Under the pieces are notes generated by a model, which worked only from the letters and a program-made list of their open reading frames with translations, searched no databases and was not told where the DNA came from. 64,000 bases of DNA from Actinomycetales bacterium (GTDB taxonomy: Bacteria > Actinomycetota > Actinomycetes > Actinomycetales > Dermatophilaceae), in contig JADJVI010000020.1 in NCBI GenBank assembly GCA_016710645.1, positions 56,317 through 120,316 on the forward strand, written 5' to 3'. The translations under genes and the position numbers were made by a program. Below are positions 8,126 through 16,611 of this stretch, in pieces (position 1 is the first letter of the stretch; every line of letters begins with the position of its first letter).

Positions 8126-9798
8126 GTGCCGGTCCCAACGAACGGCGCCTGGTCGACGGCTGCTATCAAGCCAGCCCCGACAAGATCGCGGATGCCACTC
8201 TCGCGGTGAGCAGCGGTCGCTCGGCTTTGGCGCTGTTGGGTGAAGAGCTCCAGCGCCTGCAGCCCGTCATCGCCAACCTGTGGCGAGACGCCACGGGCGA
8301 ATTGGCTCAGCAAGCTACCAACACGCTCGTCGGCGCGATCGAGGACAAGTTCGAGCGCCTGCGCAAGGCTGTCGACAGCCTTGATGTCGTGCTCCAGGCT
8401 GTGGGCACGGCCCGACTTGCTGTGGTCAACGCCCCCTCGGTCCCGCCGGCTCCGTCGGGTTCTCCGCCGACGGCAGACCCCAGCATTTCCCCGACCGACT
8501 TCCTGGAGAACCTGCGGCTCTACAGCCGCGCGGTGATGGCCCATCAGAACGCGGTCAACGCGCGCGAGGCCGTGATGGCGGCGGCATACCAGGATTTCCA
8601 GACCAGCCTGTTCCAGGCAGCCGACAAGCTCGCCGCAAGCCTGGGGTTGCCGATCGTTCCGGTGCCCGCTGACACGTCGGGCGGTGGCTCCGGTATGCCG
8701 TCCGGCAACGGCGCGCCCGCGGGCGGGGTCCACGCACCGTCCCTGCCTCCAGCCGTGCACGTCCCAGCGGTAGCCCCACCGCCGGCCCTCCCGCCGACTG
8801 TCGTGACGCCGCCGGTCATCGTGCCACCGACCATCCATCCGCCCTACCTGCCTCCGGTGGATCCCCCGGTGACCGTGACCCCACCGACGGTCCACCCGCC
8901 GACGATCCACCCACCGACCCCACCGCCGGTCGTGACCCCGGTCGACCCGCCGAAGCCACCCAACTGGCCAGTCGTGCCGCCGGTGGACCCGCCGTCAACC
9001 GGCCTGCCGGGCTTGCCGCCGGTGACGCTCCCGCCGGTGACCGACACCGGTGGCGGCGGCATCAACACCGGCCTCGTCGTGGGCGGTGCCCTCGGCGTCG
9101 TCGGCGGTGCGGGTGCCATCATCGGCATGCGCAATCTCGCCGGCGGATCGGCAGGCAACGCCATCGCCAACGCCGCTGGTCGATTCGGTGCCATGGTCCG
9201 TGGCGGTGGCGCGAGCCCGGCCGGTGGAGCTGTGCGGGGCGGGTCGGCGGGCGGCGCTGGCGGTCGCGCGGGTGCGGCGCCAGCCCGTCCAGGGGCCGGC
9301 GCAGCCGGCGGCAAGAGCGGATCAGGCACGGCAGCACGTTCTGGTGCTGCCAGTCGGGCCACCGCCGCGGCAGGCAAGGCCACCACCTCTCGGGCCGCAG
9401 GCGCAGCGTCGGGACGGGTCACCGGAGGCGCCGGACGAGGCTCGGTAGCCGTCGGGCGGGCCACGGGTGCGAACGGCGCGAACGCCGCGATCGGGCGGGG
9501 CGCTGGTGCGAACGGCGCGAACGGGCGGGGCGCTGGTGCGACCAGCACGAACTCCCGAGCCGCCGGTTCGACCGGGCGGGCCGCCGGGGCTGGTTCTCGC
9601 GCGGGTGGCCCCGGCGCGCGTGGGGCGGCCGCGGGCGGACGCTCGGCGGGCGCGGGCGGACGCTCGGCGGGCGCTCTCGGATCGCGCACCGACGGTCGTC
9701 GTCAGAATGAGGACGAGCGCGATCTCGACACGTTGTCCCTGACCAGCGAGGACGAGTGGCTCGACGAGGCCGATCCCGGCCGCGGAGTGGTGGGCTAG
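8122..9798 (+). CDS. Large ESX-locus protein: WXG-like N-terminus, proline-rich region, one hydrophobic segment, acidic C-terminus
   Basis: The 558-residue protein begins with ~180 helical residues containing NLWRDATGEL, a WXG100-like turn. A long Pro/Val/Thr-rich stretch (~205-310, repeated PPTVHPPT-type units) leads to a hydrophobic Gly-rich segment (TGLVVGGALGVVGGAGAIIG). A Gly/Ala/Arg/Ser-rich tail with internal DNA repeats (GANGANGRGAGAT) follows. The acidic end reads TSEDEWLDEADPGRGVVG; similar Trp-containing acidic ends occur, as I recall, in other actinobacterial ESX-locus proteins. It overlaps the upstream gene by 4 bp and is 45 bp from eccD. Probably an ESX substrate or surface-exposed locus protein. 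Confidence 0.75.
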   Translation: MSAGPNERRLVDGCYQASPDKIADATLAVSSGRSALALLGEELQRLQPVIANLWRDATGELAQQATNTLVGAIEDKFERLRKAVDSLDVVLQAVGTARLAVVNAPSVPPAPSGSPPTADPSISPTDFLENLRLYSRAVMAHQNAVNAREAVMAAAYQDFQTSLFQAADKLAASLGLPIVPVPADTSGGGSGMPSGNGAPAGGVHAPSLPPAVHVPAVAPPPALPPTVVTPPVIVPPTIHPPYLPPVDPPVTVTPPTVHPPTIHPPTPPPVVTPVDPPKPPNWPVVPPVDPPSTGLPGLPPVTLPPVTDTGGGGINTGLVVGGALGVVGGAGAIIGMRNLAGGSAGNAIANAAGRFGAMVRGGGASPAGGAVRGGSAGGAGGRAGAAPARPGAGAAGGKSGSGTAARSGAASRATAAAGKATTSRAAGAASGRVTGGAGRGSVAVGRATGANGANAAIGRGAGANGANGRGAGATSTNSRAAGSTGRAAGAGSRAGGPGARGAAAGGRSAGAGGRSAGALGSRTDGRRQNEDERDLDTLSLTSEDEWLDEADPGRGVVG

Positions 9799-9843
9799 AG
9801 TCCACACCGAGTCCACGGCAGCCGTTCGCTAGGGGAGGTCCAC

Positions 9844-11202
9844 GTGCCGGGCAGGTCCACGGCGGCATCCGATGTCGGGGATGTCGTGCGGCTTACCGTG
9901 GCCAATGGCGAGCGGACCACCGATGTGGTGCTGCCCTCCCGGTTGCCGGTGGCCGAGATCCTGCCCGAGGTGGCAGCTCTCTGCGGGGCGCTGGACGCCT
10001 ATGAGGCACACGGTGGGTACGCCCTGCTCAACCCCGACGGACGCCGCTTGGACCTCGACGCGAGCTTCGTCGCCCAAGGCGTTCCCGACGGCGCCCTGCT
10101 CACCCTCGTCAACGGCATCGACCTCGTGGCACCCAAGGTCTACGACGACGTCGTCGAGGCGGTCGCGGATGCCGTCGACGTCACCGGTGCGCCGTGGACT
10201 GCTGCGGCTGCCCGCACCACCACGGTCCTGGTCAGCGCCGTCCTGCTGGCGCTCGGCGCCCTGGTGCTCTTCCTTCAGCAGGGCGGCCCCGCGGTGAGCA
10301 CGGTGGCTGGCATCGCCGCGCTCTTGCTCCTCCTGGCCGGTGGCGTCTTCGGACGCGGCCGAGGTGATACCTCGGTGGCCGTGGTCGTCCTCGCCGGCGC
10401 ACCGGCATACGGAGCGGTCGGCGCGTATGCAACCCTCTCGGGTGAACCGCTCACCCTCCCCTTGGTGGGTGCCGGGCTCGCGATGGCGGCGCTGGGGGTC
10501 GTTGCCACGTTCGTCCTGCCGACCCGAGGGTGGACCTTCCTGCCCGCCGTGGTACTGGGGGCGGTCGGCGCGGCGGTAGGGGGCGCACTGTCCCTCACGC
10601 GGATCGATCCACCCAAGGCGATCGCGGTCGTCTTGGTCGTTGCGGTGATCCTCGCCAGCCTCATCCCGTGGTTTGCGATGTCGACGGCTCGGGCCATCCC
10701 CGACCCGATGACCTCCGACGCCGATATCGAGGCCGCCTCCGACCCCGTCGACCTCGCCGCGGTGCAGCGGTCGGTACGCACGGCGGGCGAGGTCAGCCTC
10801 GGGTTGTCCTTGGCGATGGCGGTGTTGCTCACGGTCACCGCACCGGTCATCGTTCGCCTGGGGTGGCCCGGACTGGCGTTGGTGTGGGCCGCGGGGCTGG
10901 CGCAGGCGATGCGCACCCGCCAGGCTCTGCTCGCCCGTGACGTCGTCGTGGGGCTCGCCGGCGCCACCGCCGGACTGGTCTCCGGCACGGTGTCCGCCGT
11001 CCTGGCCCACCCGCAGTGGGGTGGCCCGCTGGGCGCCCTCATCGCCGTCCTCGCCGTCGGGGTGCTCGCCGGCCTCGCCGCGTCGGGACGTGGTTCGGTG
11101 CGCTGGCGACGCTTGCTGGATGTCGCCGAGGGCCTGGCCCTGTTCCTGCTCATCCCGCTGCTCGTCCTCGCCCTCGGGCTGCTGGGGTCGGTCCGGACCT
11201 GA
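9844..11202 (+). CDS. eccD: Type VII secretion integral membrane protein EccD (canonical)
   Basis: The 452-residue protein starts with an EccD/YukD ubiquitin-like domain (~13-100; VVRLTVANGERTTDVVLPSR, then GYALLNPDGRRLDLDAS and DGALLTLVNG). About eleven membrane segments follow, ending RLLDVAEGLALFLLIPLLVL. EccD forms the membrane vestibule of the ESX pore with EccB, EccC and usually EccE. The GTG at 9844 has AGGGGAGG 5 bases upstream. It is followed 2 bp later by eccB. The length is close to the family norm, unlike the longer EccD-like protein at 4828. Confidence 0.92.
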   Translation: MPGRSTAASDVGDVVRLTVANGERTTDVVLPSRLPVAEILPEVAALCGALDAYEAHGGYALLNPDGRRLDLDASFVAQGVPDGALLTLVNGIDLVAPKVYDDVVEAVADAVDVTGAPWTAAAARTTTVLVSAVLLALGALVLFLQQGGPAVSTVAGIAALLLLLAGGVFGRGRGDTSVAVVVLAGAPAYGAVGAYATLSGEPLTLPLVGAGLAMAALGVVATFVLPTRGWTFLPAVVLGAVGAAVGGALSLTRIDPPKAIAVVLVVAVILASLIPWFAMSTARAIPDPMTSDADIEAASDPVDLAAVQRSVRTAGEVSLGLSLAMAVLLTVTAPVIVRLGWPGLALVWAAGLAQAMRTRQALLARDVVVGLAGATAGLVSGTVSAVLAHPQWGGPLGALIAVLAVGVLAGLAASGRGSVRWRRLLDVAEGLALFLLIPLLVLALGLLGSVRT

Positions 11203-11204
11203 GC

Positions 11205-12575
11205 ATGGCCAGCAAACGCGATCTCGTCGAGGCACACGGCTATACCAAGCGACGGTTGGTGTCCGCCTTCGTGTCAGGCGCTCCCGCTGGCCGCGACGTC
11301 GAGAGCGTCTCCCGGGTGCGGCCGGTCATTGCGGGGCTCGCGGCATCGGCCCTCCTGGTCGGTGGCACAGCGATCGCGGGAATGCTCGCAGCCCCCCTCG
11401 CCCCCGGGTGGGAGGACGCCCACGTCATCATCGGCAAGCAGTCGGCGGCCCGCTATGTGTCCGAGAAGGGCACCCTCTATCCGGTTCTCAATGCCACCTC
11501 GGCGCGGCTCATGCTCCCCTCGACGGCCGGATACCCGATCGTCGTCGTCGACGACAACCTGCTCAATGACATCCCCCGAGGCGCCGCACGCGGCATCCTC
11601 GGTGCCCCCGACGACCTGCCGACCACGGCCAACCTGCTGCAGACCGGCTGGGTCTCCTGCCTGGTGTCTGGTCGCACGGTCACCTCCCTGCGCAGCACGG
11701 CCGTTCCGTCGGCTCCCGACACCGATGCCCCGACAGGGCTGTTTGTCACCAGTGGCCGGTCGACCTGGCTGGTCGCGGGTGACTCCCGCTATCCCGTGCC
11801 CGCCGACAAGGTCGGCGCGCTGCGTCGCGACCTGCATCTCGACGGCGTCGACGTCCCCGACGTGCCGGGGGTGTGGCTGGACCTGATGAACCTCGGGCGC
11901 TCGCTGACCCTCACCGTGCCTGACCAGGGCACGCCACTGCCGCCCGCGATGACCATGGGCGGCAAGATCACCCGGGTCGGTCAGGTGATCAAGGACGCCT
12001 CCAACGCGGGGGCGCTCTCGCTGGTCCTGGCCAGCGGCACCGTCCCCCTCACCGAGTTCGCCGCCGCGGTCTATCGCTCGACCAGCACGCCCGACCTCGC
12101 CGAAGCAGTGACCGTCAAGTCTTCCGATATCGCCACCGTGCCCGCTGGGCCTTCGCGCGCGACGGTCTACCCCGACTCGTGGCCGGAGCGGCTGCCGGTG
12201 GCCGGCAAAGGCACGGCGTGCGTCGTGCTGCAGACCCAGGGCCCCGACAAGCCTGCCCGCACCCGACTTACCCAGCTGCCCGCCGAATCGCCACGGGTCA
12301 CTGCCCCCGCCGGCGCCACCGTCGAACCAGGCAAGGGGGCGGTCGTGCGCGCCTCGTCGACCGGGTCCGCGGCCGGCCCGGTCTTCGTCGTCGACCAGTC
12401 GGGTCGCAAGTTCGCGGTCACCGACCCCAGCGAGGAGACGCTGGCCCGGCTCGGGTATGCCGGGCTGCGACCAGCCATCGTGCCCGCGCCCTGGCTCCTC
12501 GTCTTCCCTTCCGGGCCGGCGCTCAACGAACAGGCGGCCCTCGCGGCACCGACCGCTGGGGGCGGCGGGCCATGA
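11205..12575 (+). CDS. eccB: Type VII secretion protein EccB
   Basis: The first residues MASKRDLVEAHGYTKRRLVS and FVSGAPAGRDVE are the conserved cytoplasmic EccB N-terminus and fix the ATG at 11205. One membrane helix follows (~46-68, VIAGLAASALLVGGTAIAGML), then a large extracytoplasmic domain of ~385 residues with two cysteines (GWVSCLV, GTACVVL) that probably form the family's disulfide. In known ESX structures EccB joins the EccC/EccD core and its outer domains form the periplasmic cap. 456 residues is slightly short for the family. Its stop overlaps the mycosin start (ATGA). Confidence 0.95.
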   Translation: MASKRDLVEAHGYTKRRLVSAFVSGAPAGRDVESVSRVRPVIAGLAASALLVGGTAIAGMLAAPLAPGWEDAHVIIGKQSAARYVSEKGTLYPVLNATSARLMLPSTAGYPIVVVDDNLLNDIPRGAARGILGAPDDLPTTANLLQTGWVSCLVSGRTVTSLRSTAVPSAPDTDAPTGLFVTSGRSTWLVAGDSRYPVPADKVGALRRDLHLDGVDVPDVPGVWLDLMNLGRSLTLTVPDQGTPLPPAMTMGGKITRVGQVIKDASNAGALSLVLASGTVPLTEFAAAVYRSTSTPDLAEAVTVKSSDIATVPAGPSRATVYPDSWPERLPVAGKGTACVVLQTQGPDKPARTRLTQLPAESPRVTAPAGATVEPGKGAVVRASSTGSAAGPVFVVDQSGRKFAVTDPSEETLARLGYAGLRPAIVPAPWLLVFPSGPALNEQAALAAPTAGGGGP

Positions 12576-13927
12576 CCCGTGCCGCACGGCGGGGTCCGAG
12601 CGGCCATCGGGACCGGCCGGCAGAGTCGGCCCACACGACGCAGCCCACGCACCGGGCGCAACGGCATACCGGGTGGTGCTGGCGACGGGTGATGCGGGGC
12701 GCCGTGGCTGGGGCGCTCGGTGCTGCAACGACGCTTTCACCGGCCCTTCAGCTGACCACCGCACACGCCGCCGAGCAGTGCGGCCAGCGCACCAGCACCG
12801 TGCTGCTGCCCGAGACGTCCTATCCGCTGGTCGCTTATGGCGCCGACCACCTGGCCCGGCTCGCGACCGGCGCCGGGGTCACCGTCGCCGTGGTGAGCTC
12901 TGGCGTGACCGCGGCCAACCCGCACTTCCGGATGGCTGCTGGCGACGTCGTGCTGCCCGGCACCACGGTGCTCACGGCGACCGACCAGTCCACCGCGCAG
13001 TACGTCGACGCGCAGGGTCATACCGACCCCCTCGAGCTGGGCACCGCCGCCGCCGGGTTGGTCGCGGCCCGCCGCCTGGACGGCTCCGGGGTGATGGGGC
13101 TGGCTCCCGGCGCGACGATCCTCCCTATCCAGGCCTACGGCGTGCTGCCCTCCGAAGAGGCCCGGCTCGCGCCGCTCGTGCCCACCCCGGCGCGACTGGC
13201 ATCGGGCATCCGGTATGCCGTGCAGCACGGTGCGCGGATCATCCTCGTCCCGCTGTCCATTCCGACCGGATCGGCGGACCTGGAAGCAGCGGTTACCGAG
13301 GCCACCGCGGCCGGGTCCCTGGTCGTGGCCGGCGCGGGAGAGCGCACTGCCACGGGGGCGACGCCAGACACCGCGCGCTACCCCGCGGCATACCCATCCG
13401 TCCTTGCCGTCAGCGCCGTCTCGCAACGTGGCGTCCCGGTCGCGAGCACCGTGCGTGGGTCGTTCGTCGGCGTTGCCGCGCCAGGGGAGGGGCTCAACAC
13501 GACCTTCGGTGCCTTCGGGGACTGCGTCGTTGGGGAAGCCCCCACCTCCGGGTATGCCGCTGCGCTCACCGCCGCGACGGCCGCCCTGGTGGCGCAACGC
13601 TTTCCGGATGCCGGCCCGGCGATGTGGAAGTACCGCATCGAGTCCGCCGCGATCCGACCGGTGTCCGATCAGCACGACCCGGCGCTGGGATGGGGGCTGT
13701 TGTCCCCGTACGACGCCCTGACCCTCACGCTCGACACTGCGCGTCCGGGTCCGACCGCGCCCGGCAGCGTCCGGGAAGTGCTGCCGGTCGCTGTCGTCGC
13801 GGCCGACCCGATCGCGGTCGCTCCCGACCCCCTGGACGACAGCCGGCGGCTGGGCCTGTGGTTGGGTGGCATCGCCCTCGCCGGTGCGCTCGCCCTGCGC
13901 ATGATCCGCTCCTTGCGGGCACGATAG
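12572..13927 (+). CDS. mycP: Mycosin-like subtilase MycP with degenerate catalytic triad
   Basis: Mycosins are membrane-anchored subtilases that cap the ESX pore. This 451-residue protein has a signal peptide (~45-66, cleavage probably after AHA), a subtilase domain and a C-terminal membrane anchor (LGLWLGGIALAGALALRMI). Compared with typical mycosins, the catalytic Asp of VAVIDTGV is Ser109 (VAVVSSGV). The His of the HGT motif is Leu156 (LELGTAAAGLVA). Only the nucleophile Ser326 remains (PTSGYAAALT). The usual AAGD/N oxyanion region reads VAGAGERT. The enzyme is thus probably proteolytically dead. Mycosins are known to support ESX secretion independently of protease activity, so a structural role is plausible. 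It overlaps eccB by 4 bp. Confidence 0.88.
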   Translation: MTRAARRGPSGHRDRPAESAHTTQPTHRAQRHTGWCWRRVMRGAVAGALGAATTLSPALQLTTAHAAEQCGQRTSTVLLPETSYPLVAYGADHLARLATGAGVTVAVVSSGVTAANPHFRMAAGDVVLPGTTVLTATDQSTAQYVDAQGHTDPLELGTAAAGLVAARRLDGSGVMGLAPGATILPIQAYGVLPSEEARLAPLVPTPARLASGIRYAVQHGARIILVPLSIPTGSADLEAAVTEATAAGSLVVAGAGERTATGATPDTARYPAAYPSVLAVSAVSQRGVPVASTVRGSFVGVAAPGEGLNTTFGAFGDCVVGEAPTSGYAAALTAATAALVAQRFPDAGPAMWKYRIESAAIRPVSDQHDPALGWGLLSPYDALTLTLDTARPGPTAPGSVREVLPVAVVAADPIAVAPDPLDDSRRLGLWLGGIALAGALALRMIRSLRAR

Positions 13928-13931
13928 GCAG

Positions 13932-14669
13932 ATGAGCGACCATCCCGACCACGCGACACCTGACGGTGTCGATGCCGAGGGTGCACGTCCCGCGGGTGCA
14001 GGTCCCGACGGCGTCGGCCCCGAGATGGGTGCCGTCGACGGCTTCCAGATCGCTGGCGAAGCACCCGCCGGGCCTATCCGGCCGCGTCGCCCGGTGTTCT
14101 TCGACGACGCCGAGCTGGAGGCCCACGGTGGTCTCGTCGACCCAGTCCGCCAGGTTGAGGCGGCCCACGCCAGCGCCGCCACGCTCGTCAACGCCGGACG
14201 GTCCACATCCGACCCGGCAGTCACTGCTCGACTCATCGCGTTGGTCGAGGACCTCGGGCTGTCCACGCTCGCCGAATTGTGGTCCGAGCGGCCAGCTCGA
14301 AGCCTCCCCGGGGCCCTCTGGCGGCTCTACGTGCTGCGCGAGTGGGTGAGACGTGACCCGCAGGAGGCCAGTCGCGAGTATGCCGCGGGCATCCGGCATA
14401 CCGGCGTGGACCATGCCGTCGCCGGAGCCGCGGAGCCCCCCGGACCCGAGGAACTGCGTGCCCTGCTCGACGCGGTCCTTGCGGGTGTCTTCGACGGCGA
14501 CCTCGCCGTCGCGCTGGAGCGGGCCGCGGCGTTTTGTCGCGTCGTTGCGGCCGGCCGCGCCGAAGTCTCGGACGGCGAACCGGCCGCCCGCCGGGCAGCC
14601 TCCCTCCTGGACACGGCGACCGACCTCAGCGTGTCGGCCACCCTGTGGCGCCACGACGCGCTCACCTGA
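13932..14669 (+). CDS. Uncharacterised protein closing the ESX locus
   Basis: I recognise no family. The 245-residue protein has an acidic, Gly/Pro-rich N-terminus (~1-55), then ~190 mostly helical residues (LIALVEDLGLSTLAELW, LWRLYVLREWVRRDP, LARL-type repeats) with no signal peptide or membrane helix. It starts 4 bp after mycP, so it is in the same transcript. A soluble cytosolic protein in this place could be a chaperone or regulator for the secretion system. No EspG-like signature is visible; that idea is inference only. Confidence 0.7.
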   Translation: MSDHPDHATPDGVDAEGARPAGAGPDGVGPEMGAVDGFQIAGEAPAGPIRPRRPVFFDDAELEAHGGLVDPVRQVEAAHASAATLVNAGRSTSDPAVTARLIALVEDLGLSTLAELWSERPARSLPGALWRLYVLREWVRRDPQEASREYAAGIRHTGVDHAVAGAAEPPGPEELRALLDAVLAGVFDGDLAVALERAAAFCRVVAAGRAEVSDGEPAARRAASLLDTATDLSVSATLWRHDALT

Positions 14670-14850
14670 GCGACGCCGCTGCACCCCTGCCGTGCGGCAC
14701 CCTCCCAACCAGTCAACAGTGGTGCAGAGGTGCCGGAGAGTCGTATCGTTACCCCGTGCGTCGGGCCGCGGCAGCCCCGGGTCCCATCTATAGCCGCTAC
14801 GAGCGGCCGCGCGCCGTGAGGCGCTCCCGGCCCGACGCATGACTTTTCTA

Positions 14851-14867
14851 GGGCCGCCGCGCGGCCC
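14851..14867. terminator. Short GC hairpin between the ESX locus and pstB
   Basis: GGGCCGC (14851-14857) and GCGGCCC (14861-14867) form a 7-bp stem with a 3-base loop, 5 bases beyond the pstB stop. It is in the 203-base convergent gap 14670-14872, where nothing else is apparent. No U-tract, so only positional support. Confidence 0.35.
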
Positions 14868-14872
14868 GGCTA

Positions 14873-15649
14873 TCACCCGAAACGACCGCTGATGTAGTCC
14901 TCTGTTGCCCGCTCGGCGGGGGTGTTGAAGATCGTGTGCGTCGAGTCGTACTCCACCAACCGGCCCGGCTGCCCAGTCGCCTTGAGGTTGAAGAACGCCG
15001 TGCGGTCGGAGACCCGTGCTGCCTGCTGCATGTTGTGGGTGACGATGACGATCGTGTATTCGCGCTTGAGTTCGGAGATGAGGTCCTCGATCGCGAGCGT
15101 CGAGATCGGGTCGAGGGCCGAGCAGGGCTCGTCCATGAGCAGCACCTGCGGCTCGACCGCGATGGCTCGGGCGATGCACAGGCGCTGCTGCTGACCGCCC
15201 GAGAGGCCCGCGCCGGGCTTGTCCAGGCGATCCTTGACTTCTTCCCAGAGGTTGGCCGCGCGCAGTGAGGCCTCGGCCCGCGCGGTGAGGGTGGCCTTGT
15301 CCTTGACGCCGTTGAGGCGCAGGCCGGCGACAACATTGTCGAGGATCGACATCGTCGGGAACGGGTTGGGGCGTTGGAAGACCATGCCGACGGTCCGGCG
15401 GACGGCGACCGGGTCGACCTCGGGGGCATAGAGATTGACCCCGTCAAGCTGGATCTCGCCCTCGACGCGCCCGCCACGCACGACCTCGTGCATGCGGTTG
15501 AGGCTGCGCAACACGGTCGACTTGCCGCACCCGGAGGGGCCGATGAAGGCCGTGACGGTCCGGGGCTGGATCTCCATTGACACCCCGTCGACGGCCTTGA
15601 ACCCGCCGTAGTAGATGCTGACGCCATTCATCGACACCTTGGTCGCCAT
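14873..15649 (-). CDS. pstB: Phosphate ABC transporter ATP-binding protein PstB
   Basis: The 258-residue ATPase drives high-affinity phosphate import with PstA/PstC. It has Walker A GPSGCGKST (~41), signature LSGGQQQRLCIARA, Walker B VLLMDEPCSALDP and the switch His (VTHNMQQA), plus the PstB-typical FQRPNPFPTMSILDNV. The ATG at 15647-15649 overlaps the pstA stop (TGATG), so the two are translationally coupled. Length and ends match the family exactly; the longer upstream frame lies inside pstA. Confidence 0.97.
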   Translation of the reverse strand: MATKVSMNGVSIYYGGFKAVDGVSMEIQPRTVTAFIGPSGCGKSTVLRSLNRMHEVVRGGRVEGEIQLDGVNLYAPEVDPVAVRRTVGMVFQRPNPFPTMSILDNVVAGLRLNGVKDKATLTARAEASLRAANLWEEVKDRLDKPGAGLSGGQQQRLCIARAIAVEPQVLLMDEPCSALDPISTLAIEDLISELKREYTIVIVTHNMQQAARVSDRTAFFNLKATGQPGRLVEYDSTHTIFNTPAERATEDYISGRFG

Positions 15650-16611
15650 CAGACACGCGCCTTCCGCGCCACGAGGCGCCCGCAGAGGTTGAGCAGGAGG
15701 ACCAGCAGGATCAGGGTGAGCGCGGTGGCCCACATGCGCTCGACGGCGGTTGCCAGGCCCAGCTCGGTGCGGTCCTGGTTGATCATCGTCGGGAGGGTGG
15801 GCATGTAGCCCGAGAAGAGGTTGGTGGAGATGCTCTTGGTGTAGGGCCCGAGGATGAGCAGCGGCGCCGTCTCACCCATGACTCGGGCCAGCCCGAGCAG
15901 CACCCCCGTGACGATCCCGGACAGCGCTGTCGGCAGCACGACCCGGGTGATGGTCACCCAGCGCGGAATACCGAGCGCGAGCGCTCCCTCGCGCAGGTCA
16001 TTCGGCACCAGCTTGAGCATCTCTTCGGTCGAACGCACGACCACGGGGATCATCAGCAGCACCAGCGCGAGGCAGACCGCGAAGCCCACCCGCTGGAACC
16101 CAAAGGTGGTGACCCACACGGCATACACGAAGAGCGCCGCGACGATGGAGGGGACCCCGCTAAGGACATCGACCATGAAGGAGATGCCGCGCGCGAGGGG
16201 GCCACGACCGTACTCCACGAGGTAGATCGCCGTGAGGATGCCCAGCGGGACGGCGATGGCGGTCGTGACGGCACCTTGGATGAGGGTGCCTTGGATAGCG
16301 TGGACTGCGCCGCCGCCTGCGTCGCTGGCGGTGATATTGCGTTGCGACGTGGTCCACCAACTGCTCGCGGTGAGCAGCTGTATGCCGTTGCGCGTCACGG
16401 TGAGCAGGATCCAGGCCAGCGGAACCATGGCGAGCGCGAACGAGGACCACATGACGATCGTGGCCGTGCGGTCACGTCTGCGGCGCAGCGCCGACCCTGG
16501 GGTGAGGTCGGGGGCGGTGTCGACTGTGCCCTCGGCGTCGGTGAGCGCGGGCGCCGCCGGGGTCGCGGCCAGGTGGAAGCCGGGCAACTGGGTCTGAGCG
16601 GCGGTGGTCAT
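15649..16611 (-). CDS. pstA: Phosphate ABC transporter permease PstA
   Basis: The 320-residue permease has an extended cytoplasmic N-terminus (~1-55) and six membrane helices. The ABC-permease EAA-type loop ALALGIPRWVTITRVVLPTA lies near residue 225. It forms the phosphate channel with PstC. The start (MTTAAQTQLPG) overlaps the pstC stop as ATGA, and its own stop overlaps pstB. A copy of the 8-mer encodes VYAVWV at 16119. Neighbours and topology make the assignment secure. Confidence 0.95.
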   Translation of the reverse strand: MTTAAQTQLPGFHLAATPAAPALTDAEGTVDTAPDLTPGSALRRRRDRTATIVMWSSFALAMVPLAWILLTVTRNGIQLLTASSWWTTSQRNITASDAGGGAVHAIQGTLIQGAVTTAIAVPLGILTAIYLVEYGRGPLARGISFMVDVLSGVPSIVAALFVYAVWVTTFGFQRVGFAVCLALVLLMIPVVVRSTEEMLKLVPNDLREGALALGIPRWVTITRVVLPTALSGIVTGVLLGLARVMGETAPLLILGPYTKSISTNLFSGYMPTLPTMINQDRTELGLATAVERMWATALTLILLVLLLNLCGRLVARKARV

